From positions 1-5,479 of the forward strand of contig JAJYMU010000015.1 of NCBI GenBank assembly GCA_021786655.1: a stretch of 5,479 bases of DNA, given 5' to 3'. A program made the translations under genes and the position numbers. Shown piece after piece: positions 1 to 5,479 of the stretch; position 1 is the first letter of the stretch; each line of letters begins with the position of its first letter. The notes beneath the pieces were generated by a model. That model was not told the DNA's origin. It was given only the letters and a program-made list of their open reading frames with translations, and ran no database searches. Origin of the DNA: Bacteroidota bacterium. Its GTDB lineage: Bacteria; Bacteroidota; Ignavibacteria; Ignavibacteriales; Melioribacteraceae.

Positions 1-76
1 GATAGATAAATCCAAATAACATTTTATTTTTTTCGTCGGCTCATCAATCTTAAAAAAATTCTTATAGAGGTTATTT

Positions 77-1366
77 ATGAGCAGCAACAAAGCTTTTAAT
101 CCATTCGAGATGGCGCAAACGCAGTTTGATAAGGTAGCGGCAATACTCGATCTCGATGATGCAACACGTCAGATTTTAAGAAACCCATTGAGAGAATATC
201 ATTTCAGCATTCCCGTTAGAATGGACGATGGAACAACAAAAGTATTTAGAGGATTTAGAGTTCAGCATAACGACGCACGCGGACCTAGCAAAGGAGGAAT
301 TCGATTCCATCCTCAAGAAACAGTTGATACTGTAAGAGCCCTTGCAATGTGGATGACTTGGAAATGCGCAGTTGTAAACATTCCGTTGGGCGGCGGAAAG
401 GGCGGCGTGATTTGCGATCCCCACCACTTGAGCATGAAAGAACAAGAACAAATTTGCAGAGGCTGGGTTCGTCAGATGGCAAAGAATGTAGGTCCGTTAA
501 ACGACGTTCCGGCGCCGGATGTTATGACAAACGCTCAGCACATGTTATGGATGCTCGATGAGTTTGAAGTAATTCACGGTTCAAAATTTCCCGGATTTAT
601 AACCGGTAAACCGGTTGGTATGGGCGGATCACTTGGAAGAACTGAAGCTACAGGTTACGGAGTTGTGTTCACGCTTCGTGAAGCATTGAAAGATCTCGGC
701 ATTCGTCTGCAAGATACTACCGCAGCAGTTCAAGGTTTCGGAAATGTTGCGCAGTACGCAATCGAGCTTTATCAGCAGCTTGGCGGAAAAGTTATCTGCG
801 TTTCAAGCTGGGATGAAAACGATCACTGTTCATACACTTTCAGAAGAAAAAGCGGAATTGATTTACGCGAGCTTCTGAAGATTACCGATAAGTTCGGTGG
901 TATCGAAAAAACTGAAGCGAAGAAACTTGGTTATGAAATTCTTGACGGTGATGCGTGGATCGAGCAGGAAGTTGACATACTTCTTCCGGCAGCGTTGGAA
1001 AATCAGATTCGTCAAGACAATGTGAATAAGATCAGTCAAAAAGTTAAAGTGATTGTTGAAGGCGCAAACGGTCCAACAACGCCGGAAGCAGACAAGGTTA
1101 TTCAGGAAAAAGGAATTTTTGTTATTCCGGATTTCCTTGCAAATGCAGGCGGCGTTACGTGCAGTTACTTTGAACAAGTTCAGAGCAACATGAATTATTT
1201 CTGGGAAAAGGACGAAGTGCTCGGTAAACTGGATGTGAAGATGACCGCAGCGTTTCATGCAGTAAGCGACTTGGCTAAGAAAAGAAATCTCTATATGCGC
1301 GATGCCGCTTATGTAATTTCTGTTAGCAGAGTGGCGCAAGCTTGCAAAGATAGAGGTTGGGTGTAA
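77..1366 (+). CDS. gdhA: Glutamate dehydrogenase, NAD(P)-dependent, hexameric type
   Basis: This cytoplasmic enzyme interconverts L-glutamate and 2-oxoglutarate plus ammonia, linking amino-acid nitrogen to the citric acid cycle. The 429 residues match the short (about 410-450 residue) hexameric family. The N-terminal substrate domain (about 10-180) has GPSKGGIRFHP with K72, MTWKCA with K96, PLGGGKGG with the presumed catalytic K108, and VPAPDVMTN with the presumed catalytic D148. The C-terminal Rossmann domain (about 190-420) begins at TEATGYG and has the nucleotide-binding loop GFGNVA (220-225). The conserved segments PAALENQI (304-311), EGANGPTTPEAD (328-339) and DFLANAGGVTCSYFEQVQ (352-369, S363 near the substrate) follow. 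The start is well placed: AGAGG lies 6 bases upstream of ATG. Cofactor preference is unclear, because the strand after the Rossmann loop ends in VSSWDEN and lacks the acidic residue usual at that spot in NAD-specific enzymes. A terminator follows, so it is probably transcribed alone. The family call is very secure. Confidence 0.97.
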   Translation: MSSNKAFNPFEMAQTQFDKVAAILDLDDATRQILRNPLREYHFSIPVRMDDGTTKVFRGFRVQHNDARGPSKGGIRFHPQETVDTVRALAMWMTWKCAVVNIPLGGGKGGVICDPHHLSMKEQEQICRGWVRQMAKNVGPLNDVPAPDVMTNAQHMLWMLDEFEVIHGSKFPGFITGKPVGMGGSLGRTEATGYGVVFTLREALKDLGIRLQDTTAAVQGFGNVAQYAIELYQQLGGKVICVSSWDENDHCSYTFRRKSGIDLRELLKITDKFGGIEKTEAKKLGYEILDGDAWIEQEVDILLPAALENQIRQDNVNKISQKVKVIVEGANGPTTPEADKVIQEKGIFVIPDFLANAGGVTCSYFEQVQSNMNYFWEKDEVLGKLDVKMTAAFHAVSDLAKKRNLYMRDAAYVISVSRVAQACKDRGWV

Positions 1367-1403
1367 ATTAGTATTTAGATATTAGTATTGAGTCTTTAGA
1401 CGA

Positions 1404-1436
1404 GCCGGGAATTGCTGCAATCGATTTCCGGCTTTT
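1404..1436 (+). terminator. Rho-independent terminator of gdhA
   Basis: The arm 1404-1414 (GCCGGGAATTG) pairs with 1422-1432 (CGATTTCCGGC). This gives an 11-bp stem with two G-T wobbles, five consecutive GC pairs at its base and a 7-base loop (1415-1421). TTTT (1433-1436) and further A/T bases follow directly. It begins 38 bases after the gdhA stop codon, as expected for an intrinsic terminator. It implies that the downstream operon needs its own promoter. Confidence 0.8.
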
Positions 1437-1466
1437 AATTCTGAGGCGGAAGCGAACCAGAATTAA
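1435..1466. repeat. Perfect 9-bp inverted repeat in the intergenic region
   Basis: TTAATTCTG (1435-1443) and CAGAATTAA (1458-1466) are exact reverse complements separated by 14 bases. The left arm starts within the T-run of the terminator, so the two hairpins are adjacent or partly compete. It could be an operator for a dimeric regulator, part of an extragenic palindromic repeat, or chance in AT-rich sequence. The repeat itself is seen directly; any function is inferred. Confidence 0.45.
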
Positions 1467-1492
1467 TTCCCTTCCTTTTAAAGCGAATAAAA

Positions 1493-1498
1493 TATAAT
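1493..1498 (+). promoter_or_regulatory. Possible promoter -10 box for the two-gene operon
   Basis: TATAAT is a perfect match to the sigma-70 -10 consensus and lies about 105 bases before the TTG start of the downstream gene, after the gdhA terminator. No good -35 hexamer is seen 16-18 bases upstream, where the sequence is a CCCTTCC-like run. The box continues into TTTG, so TAnnnTTTG is one base longer than the TAnnTTTG element known from Bacteroidota. Position makes a promoter here plausible; sequence support is limited to this one box. Confidence 0.35.
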
Positions 1499-1512
1499 TT
1501 GTTTTCAGATAC

Positions 1513-1574
1513 TTCTCAGCCTCGCCTCGCTGAGGATGCCAACCTCGAATAGACATTAAGTCTAAGCGGGCGAG
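1513..1574. repeat. Cluster of small hairpins, REP-like, in the likely 5' leader
   Basis: Two neighbouring palindromic units are visible. The first pairs 1513-1520 (TTCTCAGC) with 1529-1536 (GCTGAGGA), 8 bp with one wobble and an 8-base loop. The second pairs 1550-1554 (TAGAC) with 1560-1564 (GTCTA) around ATTAA, and is enclosed by CTCG (1544-1547) and CGAG (1571-1574). Read on the minus strand, the first unit resembles a family of extragenic repeats of the form CATCCTGAGCGAAGCGAAGG that I recall from several bacterial phyla. That resemblance is from memory. The cluster lies between the possible -10 box and the ribosome binding site, so it would be in the 5' untranslated RNA if that promoter is used. 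Confidence 0.4.
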
Positions 1575-1591
1575 TCGAAGCGGGTCACTGT

Positions 1592-1597
1592 GAGGAG
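1592..1597 (+). promoter_or_regulatory. Strong ribosome binding site that fixes a TTG start
   Basis: GAGGAG lies 6 bases before TTG at 1604-1606. No ATG or GTG start is available in frame between the upstream stop (TAG at 1550-1552) and this TTG, and the next in-frame Met is residue 66, inside the conserved domain. The spacing and match make the TTG the likely start. Confidence 0.8.
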
Positions 1598-1603
1598 ATT
1601 CAT

Positions 1604-3352
1604 TTGAACAGTTCATTTTCAAATAATGATATCTATCCGCGCTTTGATAGAAAGTTTCTTGAATCCGGCGAAGCGATAACCTCGATAGGCGATGGTTCTC
1701 TAGGCGGTAAAGCCAGCGGACTTGCCTTCATCAATAAAACTCTTCAAGAAAAAATATCTCCCAATGAATTTCCTGATGTGCTTACCAATATTCCGCGGAT
1801 GGTTGTAATTCGAACGGATGTGTTTGATGCATTCATGTCCCGGAATAATTTGTACGAGATCGCTTATTCCGATGAACCTGACGAGCACATTGCAATGGCT
1901 TTTATTGATGCCAGTCTGCCTGCAGAAATTCTCGGTGATCTCTGCTCGCTGGTAGAAAATATTCACGTACCATTGGCTGTCAGGTCGTCGAGCATGCTTG
2001 AAGATGCAAAGCATGAACCGTTTGCCGGCATTTATGCGACCAAGATGATTCCAAATAACCAGCCTGACCCTGATCAAAAATTTATAGTACTACGTGAAGC
2101 TATAAAATTCGTTTACGCTTCAACATTCTTCAAAGCCGCGAAAGATTATTTCAAAGTTTCGTCGCATTCTATTCAAGACGAAAAAATGGCTGTGATAATC
2201 CAAGAAGTAGTTGGACAGCAATATTACGATCGTTTTTATCCAAACTTTTCCGGTGTTGCGCGTTCGTTCAATTATTATCCAGCCGGAAGATCTAAACCTG
2301 AACACGGTGTTGTTAATCTTGCTCTCGGTCTCGGAAAAACAATTGTTGACGGCGGTCTCGTATGGAGTTATTCACCCCTGTCGCCGAAATCCGGTCCCCC
2401 GTTTGGCGACCCGCATGACATGATGAAAAATACTCAGACGACTTTCTGGGTTGTCAACATGAATCCCGTTTCGGTGTACAATCCGGCAAAGGAAACAGAA
2501 TACATGAGTCACTTGAGTCTTACAGAGGCGGATTATGATTCGACAATGAAATATATTGCATCAACCTACGATGTATCGTCTCAGAGAATAGTTTTGGGAG
2601 TTGGGGTTGACGGACCGCGCGTTTTGAATTTCGCTCCGCTTCTCGGCATGAATGAATTCCGTTTCAATGATTTGGTAAGAAAACTTTTGCGTGTATGCGA
2701 AGAAGCTTTGTCAAGCCCGGTCGAAATTGAATTTGCGGTAAGCGTCTTAAAGAATGAACAAAAAATTAAATTCGGGTTTCTGCAAGTGCGGCCCATGGTT
2801 GTTCCCGATGAATCGATTGAACTGGAAGAAAAAGAATTGTTCGGCGGAGACGTGTTGCTCGCTTCCGACAGAGCGATGGGTAACGGAATCGTCGAAAATA
2901 TTCTTGACGTTGTGTTTGTTAAGCCGGAAACTTTCGATAAAAAAGATACTTTGAAAATTTCGGAAGAGATTGATTTGATTAATAGGGAACTTGTTGCCGC
3001 TAAAAAAAATTATGTGTTGATCGGTTTCGGAAGGTGGGGCAGTTCCGATCCATGGCTCGGTATTCCGGTCGAGTGGAGTCAAATTGCCGGTGCTAAGGTA
3101 ATTGTTGAATCAACACTTTTCGGAATTAATGTTGAGCTCAGCCAAGGTTCGCATTTCTTCCATAACCTGACAAGTTTCAAGGTAAACTATTTTTCCATAA
3201 CTTTTGACGGGCAGTTTAGAATTGATTGGAAGTGGCTGGATAATCAAAAAGTTGTTCGTGAAATGAATTTTGTAAAACATGTAAGATTGGAACAGCCGCT
3301 AAAAATCAAAATTGACGGAAGAAAAAGTCGCGGAGTAATTAAAAAATGGTAG
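1604..3352 (+). CDS. PEP/pyruvate-binding (PPDK_N, ATP-grasp) protein without phosphohistidine domain
   Basis: This 582-residue cytoplasmic protein carries the nucleotide-binding domain of pyruvate phosphate dikinase/PEP synthase at about 24-400. Visible motifs are SLGGKASGL (32-40, K36 as the usual ATP-contacting lysine), AVRSSSMLEDA (125-135, R127), FAGIYATKM (140-148), YASTF (171-175), IIQEVVG (198-204), FSGVARSFNY (215-224), GLGKTIVDGG (242-251), VEIEFAV (373-379) and GFLQVRPM (391-398, Q394). In true dikinases a swivelling phosphohistidine domain and a PEP-binding barrel follow; neither is present. Instead residues about 400-582 form another module with LIGFGRWGSSDPWLGIPVEW (472-491) and SQGSHFFHNLTSF (513-525), which I recall from uncharacterised PEP-synthase-like proteins. 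The start is TTG, supported by GAGGAG. No signal peptide or membrane segment is seen. It overlaps the next gene by 7 bases, so the two are probably co-translated. The domain call is secure; reaction and substrate are unknown, and naming it PEP synthase would be misleading. Confidence 0.9.
   Translation: MNSSFSNNDIYPRFDRKFLESGEAITSIGDGSLGGKASGLAFINKTLQEKISPNEFPDVLTNIPRMVVIRTDVFDAFMSRNNLYEIAYSDEPDEHIAMAFIDASLPAEILGDLCSLVENIHVPLAVRSSSMLEDAKHEPFAGIYATKMIPNNQPDPDQKFIVLREAIKFVYASTFFKAAKDYFKVSSHSIQDEKMAVIIQEVVGQQYYDRFYPNFSGVARSFNYYPAGRSKPEHGVVNLALGLGKTIVDGGLVWSYSPLSPKSGPPFGDPHDMMKNTQTTFWVVNMNPVSVYNPAKETEYMSHLSLTEADYDSTMKYIASTYDVSSQRIVLGVGVDGPRVLNFAPLLGMNEFRFNDLVRKLLRVCEEALSSPVEIEFAVSVLKNEQKIKFGFLQVRPMVVPDESIELEEKELFGGDVLLASDRAMGNGIVENILDVVFVKPETFDKKDTLKISEEIDLINRELVAAKKNYVLIGFGRWGSSDPWLGIPVEWSQIAGAKVIVESTLFGINVELSQGSHFFHNLTSFKVNYFSITFDGQFRIDWKWLDNQKVVREMNFVKHVRLEQPLKIKIDGRKSRGVIKKW
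3332..3335 (+). promoter_or_regulatory. Ribosome binding site inside the upstream gene
   Basis: GGAG lies 10 bases before ATG at 3346, within the last codons of the preceding gene. The downstream ATG lies in the same short stretch as the upstream TAG (ATGGTAG, 3346-3352). Terminating ribosomes could therefore restart directly, which favours coupled synthesis of the two proteins. Confidence 0.6.
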
Positions 3353-5479
3353 ATGAGAACAAACCTATAGATAACCTCGTATTCGAATTACAGGAACGTG
3401 CAAAGGAATTAAATTGTCTTTATACAATCGAAGACAGTTTAAATAGATCGGACATTTCGCTGCGCCAAGCGTTTCATACGGTCATCAATGCCATTCCTCC
3501 CGGATGGCAGTATCCCAACATTTGCAAAGCAAAATTGGTTTACGGAGATATCGTTTATCAGACAAGCGATTTTGATGAGACGAAATGGTTCATCAAGAGT
3601 GATATCATAGTTCAGGAAAAAGTTGTTGGTCACATTGCCGTTTACTATCTGGAAGATGCGCCGGCGCTGGATGTCGGTCCTTTTCTAAAAGAAGAAAGAA
3701 AACTGTTGGACACAATTGCCGAACGGTTAGGGCATTTTATTCTCCATCAAAAATTGAAAAATGTCTTTAACGAACTCAAAAATGTCCGCGAACAGGTTGA
3801 CGGAAGAAAAAAAGGCGAATGGCGCGTTGTGCTTGATATGATTCGAAAGACCGATCCGAATTTGTTCATGAGTCTGCTTCGCAAAACTTTGCATCTGTTA
3901 TGTTGGAAAGGTGTAGAAGAAGCCGAGATGCTGATGAAACACACAAGTCTTTCACGCCGCGGCAGCGAGGACGAACAAAATTACGATGACAACAAGCCGT
4001 TGAAGGTTGTGAAATTTGTCAATTATGACCAATATGTCGAATCGATTTTGAAACTTGCCGATGAAAATTTGCCGGATGAGGTTATACTTTCAAAAATTCA
4101 GAAATGGATTCAGGAAGATAAATCGGGCGCGCTTGTAAAAGTTGTTGAGACACAAGATACATCGCTCACAGAAATTGCAGATGCAATAAGAAAACATTAT
4201 CACATGGCGCCGGAGAAATTTGAACTTCCGCCCTCAACAATAAAAGGTTTGCGCGTTTCACTTCTGAGAAGATTTTTTACCGAGCAGCTCGAATACATCA
4301 GCGTTGCAAAAGAATATGTTAAGCTTACGGATTTTTACCGTCTGATCGACAAAATGATTTTTCCCGCAGGCAGTCACGGAAAACTTGGCGGCAAAAGCGC
4401 CGGTCTTTTTCTGGCTTATCACATTTTACAGAAAGAAGCCGAGAACAATCCGGCATTAGGCGATGTTAAAATTCCAAAAACGTGGTACATCACGTCTGAC
4501 GGAGTTTTATATTTCATGCAGTACAACAATTTGGAAGAAGTGCTCGAACAAAAGTATAAAGAGATTGACGAAGTCCGAATCGAGTATCCTCACATTGTTC
4601 AGTTGTTTATCAACTCGGAATTTCCGCCGGATTTTGTAAAAGGATTGTCGGTTGCTCTTGATGACCTGGGAGATAAACCGCTCGTAGTCCGCAGCTCGTC
4701 GTTGCTTGAAGATCAAATGGGCGCGGCGTTTTCGGGTAAATACAAAAGTTTGTTCCTCGCTAATCAAGGCACCAAGCAGCAGCGGCTTTCCGCATTGATG
4801 GATGCGATAGCAGAAGTTTATGCATCAACATTCAGCCCCGATCCGATTGAGTACCGCGCTGAACGCGGTCTTCTCGATTTTCACGAAGAGATGGGCGTGA
4901 TGATTCAACAAGTTGTTGGAACGAGAGTAGGGAAATACTACATGCCTACTTTTGCAGGTGTCGCGTTCAGCCACAATGAATACCGCTGGTCGCCGCGCAT
5001 CAAAAGGGAAGACGGACTTTTGCGACTCGTGCCCGGTTTAGGCACCAGAGCTGTTGACCGGCTGAGCGACGATTATCCGGTCTTGATCTCACCGGGTCAG
5101 CCGAATTTAAAAGTAAATGTTTCGCTTGATGAAACGCGAAGATACTCTCCGAAAAAAATTGATGCGATTAATCTTGAGACGAACGAATTCGAATCGGTTG
5201 AAATCGACACAGTGCTTGAGGAATACAGTAACGAGTATCCGCAGTTTACCGAAATATTTTCCGTCTTAGACGGAACAATGATAAGACAGCCGACGCCGCT
5301 GGATTCGTTCGATCACTCGAAAGAATTTTTAGTAACATTTGACGGATTGATTTCCAAAACTGATTTCATTAAAAAGCTCGACACAATTTTGAAAACGCTT
5401 CAGGCTAAGAACCATTCGCCTGTTGATCTTGAATTCGCTTACGACGGAAAAGATTTCTATTTGCTGCAGTGCCGCCCGC
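3346..5479 (+). CDS. Sensor-domain/PEP-pyruvate-binding (PPDK_N) fusion protein, 3' end outside window
   Basis: This open frame has no stop and is cut by the window edge after 711 residues. Residues about 10-135 look like a GAF-like sensor domain. It is led by a short helix FELQERAKELNCLYTIE (13-29), then PPGWQYP (51-57), VGHIAVYYLED (94-104) and FLKEERKLLDTIAERLGHFI (113-132). I recall this domain from the input part of histidine kinases. A charged, mostly helical linker (about 136-335) follows. Next comes a PPDK_N ATP-grasp domain: KLGGKSAGL (346-354, K350), LVVRSSSLLEDQ (446-457, R449), FSGKYKSLF (462-470), YASTF (492-496), MIQQVVG (519-525), FAGVAFSHNEY (536-546), VPGLGTRAV (562-570), VDLEFAY (693-699) and LLQCRP (706-711, Q708). 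These match the upstream protein motif by motif, so the two are paralogues. The missing end may hold the C-terminal module of the partner or a phosphohistidine domain; the window cannot say. The start is chosen from the GGAG and the overlap. No membrane segment is seen. The domain call is secure, the function unknown. Confidence 0.9.
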   Translation, partial: MVDENKPIDNLVFELQERAKELNCLYTIEDSLNRSDISLRQAFHTVINAIPPGWQYPNICKAKLVYGDIVYQTSDFDETKWFIKSDIIVQEKVVGHIAVYYLEDAPALDVGPFLKEERKLLDTIAERLGHFILHQKLKNVFNELKNVREQVDGRKKGEWRVVLDMIRKTDPNLFMSLLRKTLHLLCWKGVEEAEMLMKHTSLSRRGSEDEQNYDDNKPLKVVKFVNYDQYVESILKLADENLPDEVILSKIQKWIQEDKSGALVKVVETQDTSLTEIADAIRKHYHMAPEKFELPPSTIKGLRVSLLRRFFTEQLEYISVAKEYVKLTDFYRLIDKMIFPAGSHGKLGGKSAGLFLAYHILQKEAENNPALGDVKIPKTWYITSDGVLYFMQYNNLEEVLEQKYKEIDEVRIEYPHIVQLFINSEFPPDFVKGLSVALDDLGDKPLVVRSSSLLEDQMGAAFSGKYKSLFLANQGTKQQRLSALMDAIAEVYASTFSPDPIEYRAERGLLDFHEEMGVMIQQVVGTRVGKYYMPTFAGVAFSHNEYRWSPRIKREDGLLRLVPGLGTRAVDRLSDDYPVLISPGQPNLKVNVSLDETRRYSPKKIDAINLETNEFESVEIDTVLEEYSNEYPQFTEIFSVLDGTMIRQPTPLDSFDHSKEFLVTFDGLISKTDFIKKLDTILKTLQAKNHSPVDLEFAYDGKDFYLLQCRP

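Noticed and set aside
22..68. T-tract (22-33) and TATAGA (63-68) upstream of gdhA as terminator tail or promoter
   Set aside because: No hairpin stem precedes the T-tract within the window, and TATAGA overlaps the ribosome binding site, so it cannot be the -10 box of a leadered transcript. No convincing -35/-10 pair was found in 1-76.
601..616. Inverted repeat AACCGGT-AA-ACCGGTT inside gdhA
   Set aside because: It encodes the conserved TGKPVG stretch of the enzyme, so coding constraint and chance explain it; no regulatory role is suggested in mid-gene.
863..1339. Minus-strand open frame of 158 codons inside gdhA
   Set aside because: It is fully opposite a secure, conserved gene, and its Cys/His/Asn/Phe-rich translation resembles no protein family; it is a shadow of the coding strand.
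1368..1622. Minus-strand open frame of 84 codons across the intergenic region
   Set aside because: It spans the gdhA terminator, the hairpin cluster and the ribosome binding site and start of the next gene. Its translation (for example GWHPQRGEAEKYL) looks like the spurious peptides produced by extragenic repeats. No ribosome binding site was evident.
1604..3352. Calling this gene a classical PEP synthase (ppsA) or pyruvate phosphate dikinase (ppdK)
   Set aside because: Only the N-terminal ATP-grasp domain is present; the phosphohistidine and PEP-binding barrel domains are missing and the protein is about 200-300 residues shorter than those enzymes.

Overview
The window reads as ordinary bacterial chromosome of moderate GC (low to mid 40s percent by eye). 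It carries three genes in one direction, and I see no mobile elements, RNA genes or CRISPR. The glutamate dehydrogenase and both PEP/pyruvate-binding-domain proteins resemble, from memory, versions found in the Bacteroidota/Chlorobi/Ignavibacteria group. That placement is an inference, not a computed result.

Layout: 1-76 is an AT-rich leader with a T-tract and a clear ribosome binding site. 77-1366 is a complete NAD(P)-dependent glutamate dehydrogenase with its catalytic residues intact. 1367-1603 is a 237-base intergenic region. It holds a convincing rho-independent terminator just after gdhA, then a cluster of inverted repeats resembling extragenic palindromic repeats, a possible -10 box (TATAAT), and a strong Shine-Dalgarno sequence that fixes a TTG start. 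1604-3352 encodes a complete 582-residue protein. It has the ATP-grasp (PPDK_N) domain of pyruvate phosphate dikinase/PEP synthase followed by a different C-terminal module, and it lacks the phosphohistidine and PEP-binding barrel domains. 3346-5479 starts inside the stop region of that gene and runs off the right edge. It encodes a second PPDK_N protein, this time fused behind an N-terminal GAF-like sensor domain and a helical linker.

How they fit: gdhA looks like its own transcription unit, closed by the terminator. The two PPDK_N genes overlap by 7 bases and are very probably one translationally coupled operon. Their ATP-grasp domains are paralogous, and one partner carries a sensor domain of a kind usually seen on histidine kinases. 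The most interesting reading is a two-subunit, PEP-synthase-derived assembly that keeps the nucleotide-binding part of the dikinase, lacks the usual phosphotransfer chain (as far as visible), and may be controlled by a sensed signal. The substrate and phosphate acceptor cannot be told from sequence. The proximity to glutamate dehydrogenase hints at central carbon/nitrogen metabolism but proves nothing.
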